Below, in pieces: positions 9,140-16,134 of a stretch of DNA of 64,000 nt. Below the pieces are notes generated by a model. That model worked only from the letters and a program-made list of their open reading frames with translations. It had not been told where the DNA came from and ran no database searches. Within the stretch, counting starts at the first letter, position 1. Each line of letters begins with the position of its first letter. Where the stretch lies: the NCBI GenBank assembly GCA_013112725.1, contig JABFFZ010000002.1:62001-126000 (forward strand). Direction: 5' to 3'. The position numbers and the translations under genes were made by a program. This DNA is from Chloroflexota bacterium (GTDB lineage: Bacteria; Chloroflexota; Anaerolineae; Promineifilales; Promineifilaceae).

Positions 9140-9925
9140 ATGGGTTACGAGACAATTCTTTTTGAGGCACAGGATGGCATTGCCACCATTACGCTGAATC
9201 GCCCGGACAAGCTAAATGCTTTTAACGACCGGATGATTCAAGAGACCGCCGATGCTTTTAAGCAATGTATGCGGGATAAAGGCGTGCGCTGCGTGGTGCT
9301 GACGGGCAACGGCCGTGCCTTTTCTTCCGGTCAGGATTTATCCGACGTGCAGGCGCGGGAAGGCAACTTCTCTATTGGCGAACACCTGCGGCATGGCTAC
9401 CACCGCCTGATTAAACAAATGGTGGCAACGGAAAAACCAATCATCGGCGCCATCAATGGGGTAGCCGCCGGGGCCGGCGTGGGCATTGCGCTGGCCACGG
9501 ACATTCGTCTGGCCAGTGACAAGGCCAGTTTTATGCTTGCCTTCAGCCGCATTGGGTTAGTACCAGACAGCGGCACCAACTGGCTGCTGCCCCGCATTGT
9601 GGGTCAGGCGCGCGCCTACGAGATGGCCGTTACCGCCGACCGCATTCCGGCCGACAAGGCACTGGAGTGGGGCATTGTCAACCGGGTCATTCCCCATGAG
9701 CAACTCATGGAAAATGTGATGGCCTGGGCCAAACCGATGGCTACCGGGCCAACACTGGCCTACGGCCTGGCCAAACGGGCCATGAACCGCGCCTGGGATA
9801 TGAGCCTGGACGAGGCGCTGGAATACGAAGCGCACATGCAAGAACTGGCAGCCCGCAGCCACGACTTTACCGAAGGCGTCACCGCCTTCCTAGAAAAACG
9901 CAAAGCGCAATTTAAGGGAGAATAG
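9140..9925 (+). CDS. Enoyl-CoA hydratase/isomerase, PaaG-like
   Basis: Crotonase-fold protein of 261 residues. The oxyanion-hole segments are FSSGQDLSD (about 62-70) and GAINGVAAGAGVGIALATD (about 100-118), and the region LVPDSGTNWLLPRIVG carries an Asp at the place used by PaaG (ring-opened phenylacetyl-CoA isomerase). The C-terminus (ARSHDFTEGVTAFLEKRK) also resembles PaaG, but beta-oxidation hydratases share much of this. Start ATG follows AGGAGG. It is two bases upstream of a 3-hydroxyacyl-CoA dehydrogenase, so the pair likely performs consecutive hydration/isomerisation and oxidation steps on acyl-CoA esters. Confidence 0.88.
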   Translation: MGYETILFEAQDGIATITLNRPDKLNAFNDRMIQETADAFKQCMRDKGVRCVVLTGNGRAFSSGQDLSDVQAREGNFSIGEHLRHGYHRLIKQMVATEKPIIGAINGVAAGAGVGIALATDIRLASDKASFMLAFSRIGLVPDSGTNWLLPRIVGQARAYEMAVTADRIPADKALEWGIVNRVIPHEQLMENVMAWAKPMATGPTLAYGLAKRAMNRAWDMSLDEALEYEAHMQELAARSHDFTEGVTAFLEKRKAQFKGE

Positions 9926-9927
9926 TT

Positions 9928-10776
9928 GTGGACAAAATTGCTGTAATTGGCGCGGGTACGATGGGGGCGGGCATTGCCCAGGTGTCGGCGTTGGCCGGGT
10001 ATCAGGTGGTATTGTATGACATCAGTGAGGATGTGCTGCACAAGGCTTTAACGGGCATTCAGGTATCCATTGACCAGGGCGTGGCGCGAGGGAAAATAGC
10101 AGCCGAGGCGGCCAAAACGGCTAAAGTGGCTTTGACACTGACCACTTCTCTGGCGGAAGCAGCGCCGGTTGACCTGGTAATTGAAGCGGCGCCAGAAACC
10201 ATTGACCTGAAACGACAGATTTTTGACGAATTGGAAAGCCTGGCGCCGGCCCACACCATTTTTGCCAGCAATACATCCAGTTTGAGTATTAACGTATTGG
10301 CGTCCGCCACGCAGCGTCAAGATCGGTTTTTGGGGCTACATTTTTTCAACCCGGCGCAGGTGATGAAGCTGGTGGAGGTGATACGGGGAGATTTTACCAG
10401 CGAGACCACTTTGGCGGCGGCTTTGGCGTATGTGGCGCGGTTGGGGAAAACGGCCGTCCTCTGCAAAGACACGCCTGCTTTTATTGTCAATCGGGTGGCA
10501 CGGCCGTTTTACGGCGAAGCGTTCCGATTATTAGGCGAAAACGCCGCCGACCATACCACCATTGACAAACTGCTCAAGTCATTGGGCTTCCGGATGGGGC
10601 CATTTGAACTCATTGACCTGATTGGCTGCGACGTGAATTTCGCCGTCACCCAATCCGTCTACGAAGTCACCTTCCATGATCCCAAATACCGCCCCCATCC
10701 TATCCAGCAGCGCATGGTGGAAAGCGGCCGGCTGGGCCGCAAAACCGGTCATGGCTTTTATGAATACAAAGAGTAA
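9928..10776 (+). CDS. 3-hydroxybutyryl-CoA / 3-hydroxyacyl-CoA dehydrogenase
   Basis: NAD-dependent short 3HCDH of 282 residues. The Rossmann motif is GAGTMGAGIAQ (residues 7-17), the catalytic His is in GLHFFNPAQVMKLVE, and the C-terminal helical domain ends in GRKTGHGFYEY. All hallmark residues are intact. Translation starts at GTG 9928, two bases after the previous stop, so the genes are co-transcribed and probably translationally coupled. It acts after the hydratase, making 3-oxoacyl-CoA. Confidence 0.92.
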   Translation: MDKIAVIGAGTMGAGIAQVSALAGYQVVLYDISEDVLHKALTGIQVSIDQGVARGKIAAEAAKTAKVALTLTTSLAEAAPVDLVIEAAPETIDLKRQIFDELESLAPAHTIFASNTSSLSINVLASATQRQDRFLGLHFFNPAQVMKLVEVIRGDFTSETTLAAALAYVARLGKTAVLCKDTPAFIVNRVARPFYGEAFRLLGENAADHTTIDKLLKSLGFRMGPFELIDLIGCDVNFAVTQSVYEVTFHDPKYRPHPIQQRMVESGRLGRKTGHGFYEYKE

Positions 10777-10778
10777 CT

Positions 10779-10982
10779 CTACTTTATAGGGCCAAATTCC
10801 TGTCGGCTAATGCCCAGATCACGAAGGATTTGCCGCAAAGTTCCTGGCTTTATGTCTTTGCTGCCCCAATCTGGGATTGTGGTATACCGATCAAGTGTTG
10901 GATTCCACCAAATTTGATGCGATCCTGCCCCAGGACGCACATATTCACACCCCAACTGCCGAAGCCGCTTTGTTAATTCTCG
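10779..10982 (-). pseudogene. HicA-like mRNA interferase remnant lacking a start codon
   Basis: Translation of the minus strand gives RELTKRLRQLGCEYVR, then GSHQIWWNP, and TIPDWGSKDIKPGTLRQIL, ending GISRQEFGPIK. This is the HicA/YcfA double-stranded-RNA-binding fold, including the active-site His in GSH and the KPGTL motif. The frame is closed by TAG immediately before the first conserved codons, and there is no ATG, GTG or TTG where the family starts. Only the first four to six residues appear lost. No HicB partner is adjacent. It lies tail-to-tail with the dehydrogenase gene and abuts the DinB gene stop, so it is probably a decayed toxin. Confidence 0.7.
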
Positions 10983-10988
10983 CTACTC

Positions 10989-11468
10989 TCAGCCACTCAT
11001 CGCTTTTTGAATGTCCGCCAGGTGTGTCATATCGTGGCCGGCGATGACGTGGCACACTTCTTCAATGGTCAGGATGCGCATGGAGCCGTGACGCCCTTTC
11101 TTTTGCCAGTCTTCGGCGGATAATCCATCAATCACCTGTAACAGGCGGGTGTGATTACTTTCCAATGCTGCCAGCAAATCGGCGGGGGTTAGCTCCTGGC
11201 TCTTTTGCACGCTGCGCTGGTTATACCGCGCCAGGTCAAAGTCTGCGGGCAGCGGATCATTGCCTTGTTGGAACTGCTCAATGAGGCCAATCATCCCCTT
11301 TTCCGCACTGACCAGATGGCGCACAATGTCGGCTACCGTCCACTGCGCATCTTCGGACTGCACGGCCGTATCCCACCGTTCTGCCTCTAGCCCCTGCAAA
11401 TAATCGAGTAAGGTTGCCCGTGTCTGGTTCAGCTTTTCACAAATTTCATCTTTTTTGGCGTCTGACAT
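10989..11468 (-). CDS. DinB-fold protein (DUF664/maleylpyruvate-isomerase-like)
   Basis: 159 residues forecast as a four-helix bundle. The metal-ligand histidine pattern of the DinB superfamily is visible: His in DIVRHLVSAEKG near residue 48 and the pair in VIAGHDMTHLADIQ near 145-151. Such proteins are thiol-dependent transferases or metal-binding proteins of unknown role. Start ATG 11468 has AGAAGGAAC upstream. Its gene faces the acyl-CoA operon and has no obvious functional partner. Confidence 0.82.
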   Translation of the reverse strand: MSDAKKDEICEKLNQTRATLLDYLQGLEAERWDTAVQSEDAQWTVADIVRHLVSAEKGMIGLIEQFQQGNDPLPADFDLARYNQRSVQKSQELTPADLLAALESNHTRLLQVIDGLSAEDWQKKGRHGSMRILTIEEVCHVIAGHDMTHLADIQKAMSG

Positions 11469-11541
11469 GTTGTTCCTTCTCCAGGTAGCGGCCCAATTTT
11501 GTCAGTTGGCAAGATTGGGCCAATTCTTTTTTATGAAAAAT

Positions 11542-11569
11542 TTGCACAATTTCAAAAGTTTGCTAGACT
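11542..11569 (+). promoter_or_regulatory. Sigma-70-type promoter candidate
   Basis: TTGCAC (11542-11547), 16-base spacer, TAGACT (11564-11569), with a TGC extended -10. It points to the right into the hairpin at 11590-11625, not into an annotated gene. The same TGCTAGACT block recurs in the promoter at 28765-28794. Confidence 0.5.
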
Positions 11570-11575
11570 AGCAAT

Positions 11576-11634
11576 TGGCTCCCCCCCGAGAGATGTTCTG
11601 TGAGCGCCCGCTCACGGGGCATCTCATTTTTTTT
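11576..11634 (+). ncRNA. Candidate small RNA ending in an intrinsic terminator
   Basis: A promoter-like pair at 11542-11569 is followed after about 15 bases by a C7 tract (11581-11587) and a two-part hairpin, GAGATG...GTGAGC / GCTCAC...CATCTC, closed by eight T residues. The neighbours on both sides are on the minus strand, so the plus-strand terminator has no gene to end. A transcript of about 60 bases with an exposed C-rich 5' end is the simplest explanation. No known RNA family was recognised. Confidence 0.38.
11590..11634 (+). terminator. Rho-independent terminator
   Basis: Stem GAGATG (11590-11595) with CATCTC (11620-11625), inner stem GTGAGC/GCTCAC, then an unbroken T8. It is directional to the plus strand; on the minus strand no T-run follows. 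Confidence 0.7.
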
Positions 11635-11640
11635 GCCTCT

Positions 11641-13851
11641 TTACCGCAGCGTGGCGCTGTAAAGGGTGTCCCCTTTGGTCACAAATACCCGCAATGGCAG
11701 TTCGGCAATGGCAAAGTCGGTCATGCCGGTGAACAATTCGGCGCCATGGTCGCCGGTGGCGCGGTATTGGGCTAACACCTGCCCGGTGGGGCGGCTAACC
11801 TGCACAATACGGCCGTTGCCCGCATCGGCTATGTAAATCGTAGCGTTTAAGCCCCGCCCCATAATCTCCACTGACGTGGGGTTTAGCAAAGGCGTCACCA
11901 GCCCATTTGCCAGCAGGATAGTCTCGTCCCACTCCACACGGCCGTTGCGCGTATCATAATAGCGAATACGGCCGTCGTTATACACAATCACCAGACTGCC
12001 ATCTTCACTGTAAATATCAAAATCCACCGCATTTGCCAGGTCTGCATCTTCATTTAGAGCAACCGTACGCCCATCCAGATTGGCGACAAAATTCTCGCCA
12101 TCAGGAAAATAACGCCAAATCTGCGCCACGCCCGCATCCAAAATGTAAAGCCGTTCGCCAAACGTTGTCACAGCTACCGGGTTTACCCAATCCACCGACA
12201 GATCAAGAGGGACAGCATTGGCGCTGGCCAAACCAGGCTGGTATGCCAGCAGCGCCCCCGCCGCATCCAACACCGCTAACCCCTCTCGCTGCACGGCAAA
12301 ACCCTGAGGCCGCCAAAAAATGTCCACCATCTGCCCCACCACGTGGCTGCCAATGGTCTGGGTACTAAACAAAATGCGTTGTGGCGTTGAGGTTGTCAAA
12401 TTCAAGTAGCTCTGGTCGGTTTCGTGTTCATAGACAGCACCACTACCGGCATCCAGCGTAAAAATGCCGCCACTGGAACCTTCCCCTAAGGCCACTGCCT
12501 GCAAATCAGAACCCTCACTGTATTGATAAAGGGGCACGGCCGTTAGCCGCGTCACCCCTTCCAATTGATCTAGCTGCGTCCGGGCAATCGCCTGCATCCG
12601 CCCCACTTCCGCATCACCGGGGCGCAATTGGGTGTTGACCTGTTCCGCCAACAACAACACCGCCGCATAATGCTGCCGCGCCTCCGCATCCGTGCCGGCT
12701 GCATCCGCCAGCGATAACTCTTGCGCCATTTGCACTTTCATTTCGGCCAGTTCTCTGGACTGCTCACGGGTCACATAAACGCTGGTAACAACTGCTGCCA
12801 CCAAAATGGGAATGACAATAGCGATAAGGGCTGCCCATGTCCAGCTTACGGTTTCTTCTGCCGGGGTCGTTTGTGGCGGGCGCAACCGGGCCAACAAATC
12901 GGCCAGCCAGGCGGTAAAGCGGGAAGCGCCCAGTGCCGCCTTGGCCCCGGCCTGGCGGGCGTGTCGCTCCATTGTTTCCCTGTCTACCCCACTATCTTTG
13001 ACCGGCAGGACGGGTTGTTGGCGTATGGGACGGGCGCGTTGGGGTTGGGGTTTACGTTCGGCGATGGTTGAAGCGGCCACAGCCGTGGTCGCAACCGCTG
13101 CCTCACGGCGTGGTTGGGGAGCCGCTGCCGTTGTCGGCGTCACGGCCGTTGGTGGCGTCACATCCGGCAATTCCGGTGGCGCGTCACTGCAAAACTCCAC
13201 CAACAGCAGACGGGCTGACTCGCCGTCCAATATCCTTACCAGTTCCGCCATGCCTTGTTCCACGCTGCTTTCTACCAACACCTCCTGAAAGTCATCGGTA
13301 GGCAGGTGGCTGATGCGTGGATCGGCCAACAGCAGCATGTCGCCCGCCTGCACCCGATGATGGTAATAGCGGATGTCCAGGCTGGCGCTGCGCCCGAGTG
13401 GCGTTAGCTGCGCGGGCGGCTGCGGCGGCAAGCGTTCAATGCCAAAATTGCGTCCAAATAGGGCTGTGCTTTCGCCTGCTTGCAGCGTAAACAATTCACC
13501 CTGGTGAAACACAGAGCAGGTGATCGCCCCTTCGCAGGCCGGTCCTTTAACGGTGAGATTGTGACGCAGTAGTTGTTGGTTAGCTTCCAGCATCGCACCG
13601 CGCAAGGCAGCGGTGACGCTGCCGCCAGTCTGGTAATACTTCTGGCTGAGGAGGGTAAGCAGGTGTTGGCTGAGATTGGCTGTGTCTGCCAGGCTGCCGG
13701 TTAACGTCAGATGCACAAACAAATAGTCTCGTTCTCGGCCACGCGCCGGTCTGGTGGCAGCCTGCTGCGCCAGCAAACCGGGCACTGCGCCCTCTTGCGG
13801 CGATCCATCCACCATATACAGTTGGGCGGTTATAGCCTGTAATTCGTTCAT
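11641..13851 (-). CDS. Membrane protein with PP2C-like domain and NHL-like propeller
   Basis: 736 residues. Residues about 1-215 resemble the PP2C/SpoIIE fold (LRGAMLEANQQLLRHN, LQAGESTALFGRNFG, VQAGDMLLLADPRI), but the metal-binding Asp-Gly pair of active phosphatases is not seen, so it may be a pseudophosphatase. A Pro/Thr/Arg-rich linker follows, then one membrane span near 350 (WAALIAIVIPILVAAVVTSV), a short helical segment rich in Gln/Ala/Glu, and an external beta-propeller-like region with ATIYIADAGNGRIVQVSRP. It could pass information between outside and cytoplasm, but no partner kinase is adjacent. Function is not assigned. Confidence 0.72.
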   Translation of the reverse strand: MNELQAITAQLYMVDGSPQEGAVPGLLAQQAATRPARGRERDYLFVHLTLTGSLADTANLSQHLLTLLSQKYYQTGGSVTAALRGAMLEANQQLLRHNLTVKGPACEGAITCSVFHQGELFTLQAGESTALFGRNFGIERLPPQPPAQLTPLGRSASLDIRYYHHRVQAGDMLLLADPRISHLPTDDFQEVLVESSVEQGMAELVRILDGESARLLLVEFCSDAPPELPDVTPPTAVTPTTAAAPQPRREAAVATTAVAASTIAERKPQPQRARPIRQQPVLPVKDSGVDRETMERHARQAGAKAALGASRFTAWLADLLARLRPPQTTPAEETVSWTWAALIAIVIPILVAAVVTSVYVTREQSRELAEMKVQMAQELSLADAAGTDAEARQHYAAVLLLAEQVNTQLRPGDAEVGRMQAIARTQLDQLEGVTRLTAVPLYQYSEGSDLQAVALGEGSSGGIFTLDAGSGAVYEHETDQSYLNLTTSTPQRILFSTQTIGSHVVGQMVDIFWRPQGFAVQREGLAVLDAAGALLAYQPGLASANAVPLDLSVDWVNPVAVTTFGERLYILDAGVAQIWRYFPDGENFVANLDGRTVALNEDADLANAVDFDIYSEDGSLVIVYNDGRIRYYDTRNGRVEWDETILLANGLVTPLLNPTSVEIMGRGLNATIYIADAGNGRIVQVSRPTGQVLAQYRATGDHGAELFTGMTDFAIAELPLRVFVTKGDTLYSATLR

Positions 13852-13860
13852 GGGATACCA

Positions 13861-13893
13861 AACCTCCCGGGGGTCTCTGAACCTCCGGGAGGC
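13861..13893. repeat. Hairpin ACCTCCCGG / CCGGGAGG
   Basis: Inverted repeat just upstream of the PP2C-like gene start. It resembles the family C hairpins in size but has different end bases. Confidence 0.6.
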
Positions 13894-13978
13894 TGTCTAA
13901 GCATAACACGGCCGTACAGATTCTCAAACTGACAGAGTAGGATATACTTGGGCAACTTTGCCATATGAGGAGTGATTA

Positions 13979-14740
13979 ATGAAAGTGGTAGTAGCCGGAG
14001 AACGGCCGTTTGTAGAAGGGATTGGTCGCCTGTGTACGCAAGCCGGGTATGATGTGGTGTTGTACCTGGTGGAGGATTTTAACACGGCCGTGCAAAGCGG
14101 CTGGGCCATGGCCGACGCCGCCAACGCCGACATTGCCATTGAACTGCACAACGAATCGGCTGCCGCCAAAGAAGAGCTACTGGTTTCATTAGCCGCTTCT
14201 ATCCCCCGCGATGCCTTGCTACTCACCTCGGCATTAGCCACCAGCACCACGCAGGCAGCCGCCTGGGTACCTCGCCCAGAGCGTGTGGTCGGTTTTGGCG
14301 TGGTGCCCCCTCTACAGCAGCAAGGTATGGTGGAACTGGCTGCCGGCCTGCAAACCAGCGATGAATCACTCCAACAGGCCATTTCCTTTGCCCGGCATCT
14401 GCACCAGAAGCCGGTCATTGTCACCGATGGGCCGGGGTTGGTGCGGGCACGGGTGGTTTGCTGCCTCATCAACGAAGCCGCCAGCGCCCTGATGGAAGGG
14501 GTGGCGTCAGCCGCCGACATTGACAAGGCAATGAAGCTGGGCGCCAATTACCCCTTTGGCCCCCTGGAATGGGGCGATTATATTGGTCTGGATACTGTCT
14601 TAGGCACACTGACCGGCCTCTTCAACGAATGGGGCGAAGACCGTTACCGTCCATCGCCTCTGCTGCGGCGCATGGTCGCCGCCCGTAAATTGGGGCGTAA
14701 AACGGGCGAAGGGTTTTATAACTATCCCAAAGGAGATTGA
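13979..14740 (+). CDS. Degenerate 3-hydroxyacyl-CoA dehydrogenase-like protein
   Basis: 253 residues. The C-terminal half is clearly the 3HCDH helical domain (FGPLEWGDYIGLDTVLGTL; LGRKTGEGFYNY). The N-terminal half keeps the length of the Rossmann domain but has lost its landmarks: where GxGxxG should be it reads VAGERPFVEG, and the catalytic His region reads GFGVVPPLQQQGMVELA, without His or the Asn-Pro. NAD-dependent catalysis therefore looks unlikely. It may bind acyl-CoA or act as a subunit. A GAGGAG ribosome-binding site precedes ATG 13979. The intact homologue at 9928 makes the contrast clear. Confidence 0.8.
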   Translation: MKVVVAGERPFVEGIGRLCTQAGYDVVLYLVEDFNTAVQSGWAMADAANADIAIELHNESAAAKEELLVSLAASIPRDALLLTSALATSTTQAAAWVPRPERVVGFGVVPPLQQQGMVELAAGLQTSDESLQQAISFARHLHQKPVIVTDGPGLVRARVVCCLINEAASALMEGVASAADIDKAMKLGANYPFGPLEWGDYIGLDTVLGTLTGLFNEWGEDRYRPSPLLRRMVAARKLGRKTGEGFYNYPKGD

Positions 14741-14792
14741 GAGATTAAGAGATTGACCAATCTCCTGATCTCCCAATCTCCTCATCTCATTC
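14741..14792. repeat. GAGATTG-type heptamer hairpin
   Basis: Units GAGATTGA, GAGATTAA, GAGATTGA are followed by inverted units CAATCTCC, GATCTCCC, AATCTCCT. The array can form a long hairpin in the gap after 14740. Confidence 0.82.
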
Positions 14793-14795
14793 TTT

Positions 14796-15044
14796 ATGGC
14801 CGTAAAACAGTGTTACATCTGCAATAAAGACGCCATCGCCAGACGGCAATACGGCGGGGACGGGTTAGCCGAAGGTGAAATTTGCCCGGTATGTTATCAG
14901 CCAACCTGCCGCTTTCATCTGGGTACGGTGCGCTGGCGCTGGCGCAGCAGCGGCGAACTGGATTCCGCCCAGGTGTGTAAGGAGTGTCTGCGCAGCTACC
15001 GTCACCGGGACTGGGACAAATATAATCGGGATTGGATAACGTAA
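14796..15044 (+). CDS. Small zinc-ribbon-like protein, unknown function
   Basis: 82 residues with three CxxC pairs: CYIC near the start, CPVC near residue 30 followed by CRFH, and CKEC near 61. This layout suggests one or two structural zinc sites. The rest is rich in Arg and Trp (VRWRWRSS, SYRHRDWDKYNRDW), which would suit nucleic acid or protein contacts. No family was recognised. It follows a repeat hairpin and is convergent with the selenoprotein gene. Confidence 0.65.
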   Translation: MAVKQCYICNKDAIARRQYGGDGLAEGEICPVCYQPTCRFHLGTVRWRWRSSGELDSAQVCKECLRSYRHRDWDKYNRDWIT

Positions 15045-15050
15045 ACGGTA

Positions 15051-15114
15051 GGGGCGAGGCAGTTGGGTACAGCCTTGTCTTGCCTGACAATTTTTTCCCC
15101 AACTGCCTCGCCCC
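15051..15114. repeat. 17-base inverted repeat between convergent genes
   Basis: GGGGCGAGGCAGTTGGG (15051-15067) and its exact reverse complement (15098-15114) enclose about 30 bases that include TTTTTT. It sits exactly between two convergent genes and could end both transcripts. Confidence 0.75.
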
Positions 15115-15116
15115 TC

Positions 15117-15389
15117 TTAATCGCGGGGGTATGGTTCTACGTCGGGGCCGATGTATTCTTTGAAGAGTTCCAGGATTTCGCCAGGGTTGGCGTGCCGTTT
15201 GAGCGTTTTTTTGGAATAGAGTGTTTCGCCATCCACTTTGAACTCAAACGCGCCACCGGAACCGGTGATAAAGGTGAATTGTTCGATAATGTGCTGGTAA
15301 TTGGTGAGGATTTCGTCCGCCACACGGACGGCACGGGCGCTGTAGTCTCAGGGGACGCAATATTCGAGGGTAAGGGTGTATTTGTTCAT
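15117..15389 (-). CDS. SelW/Rdx-family selenoprotein with in-frame TGA
   Basis: Reading from ATG 15389 (preceded by GGAGG) gives MNKYTLTLEYCVP, then TGA (15350-15348), then DYSARAVRVADEILTN and on to FTFITGSGGAFEFKVDG. The TGA falls exactly at the U of the CxxU redox motif of the Rdx (SelW/SelT/SelH) family, and the frame is open on both sides for a 90-residue product, a normal size. A 6-bp stem CGTCCG/CGGACG with loop TGTGG starts 17 bases after the TGA, with the loop 23 bases after it, within the range described for bacterial SECIS elements, and has a G in the first two loop positions. The alternative is a nonsense mutation, with translation restarting at GTG 15323 and losing the redox motif. 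The gene implies selenocysteine machinery elsewhere. Confidence 0.82.
15314..15330 (-). promoter_or_regulatory. Candidate bacterial SECIS hairpin
   Basis: On the minus strand CGTCCG-TGTGG-CGGACG forms a short stem-loop downstream of the selenocysteine TGA at the distance expected for SelB binding. The coding sequence here (ARAVRVADE) fits the protein family, so it is constrained by both functions. Confidence 0.5.
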
Positions 15390-15452
15390 ATGACCTCCAT
15401 TGTAACGCGATTTTCCAAATCGCGTCACGGATTTTAACGGCCGTATCCCATC

Positions 15453-15481
15453 TTGACAACCCGCTCCCCCTGGGCTAATAT
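15453..15481 (+). promoter_or_regulatory. Consensus promoter of tRNA-Ala(CGC)
   Basis: TTGACA (15453-15458), 17-base spacer, TAATAT (15476-15481), 20 bases before the tRNA 5' end. It is the best promoter seen in the window and probably also drives the T-box leader that begins 30 bases after the tRNA. Confidence 0.8.
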
Positions 15482-15501
15482 CCCTTCCGCTTCGGCAACT
15501 T

Positions 15502-15574
<73 letters not shown>

Positions 15575-15884
15575 CTTTTAACAACTGAAATTGAAAAGCT
15601 GTGAGCAGGAGTAGTAGGGAATCAGTGATCAGTAAGCGGTGAGCAGTAAGAAGTGAGCAGTTTACTGAGTGATTCAGAGAGTTGCGCCAGGGCTGGAAGC
15701 GTAACAATTTTTCCCGAACTCGCCTGTGAGCTGCGCCGGTGAAAACAGTGAGGGGTAAGCAGTGAAGTGAACAGTAAGCAGTAGACTGTTAACTGCTCAC
15801 TGGTTACTGACTACTTCTTAAAGTAGCCGGCGACGGCCGTACCCGTTACGTACTTGAGTGGATGGTTTTGAGTTTGGATTGCCA

Positions 15885-15913
15885 TTGCATCAGAGGGTGC
15901 TTTGGCGTAAAAT
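15885..15913 (+). promoter_or_regulatory. Promoter candidate of tRNA-Ala(GGC)
   Basis: TTGCAT (15885-15890), 17-base spacer, TAAAAT (15908-15913), 17 bases before the tRNA. It lies inside the T-box leader, so the embedded tRNA can be made independently of the leader transcript. Confidence 0.6.
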
Positions 15914-15930
15914 TCCAGCCCGTTGCACAT

Positions 15931-16003
<73 letters not shown>

Positions 16004-16039
16004 CAGATTTTATAACCATCAAACAGAGTGGTACCGCGG

Positions 16040-16076
16040 AAGCCCCTTTCGTCTCTGAACGAAATGGGGCTTTTTT
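16040..16076 (+). terminator. T-box regulated terminator
   Basis: AAGCCCC...TTTCG / CGAAA.TGGGGCTT followed by T6. The 5' strand overlaps the bases that would pair with the T-box sequence in the antiterminator, as in a standard T-box switch. Confidence 0.82.
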
Positions 16077-16090
16077 GTTTTCCGTTAATC

Positions 16091-16124
16091 AGACCTGACA
16101 GGTTTTTAGAAACCTGTCAGGTCT
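16091..16124. repeat. GACC...GGTC hairpin, family C
   Basis: AGACCTGACAGGTTT / AAACCTGTCAGGTCT, a 15-bp perfect stem ending 10 bases before the next gene. The same stem forms the internal dyad of the elements at 34093 and 43696. Confidence 0.82.
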
Positions 16125-16134
16125 TCAGGCAAGC

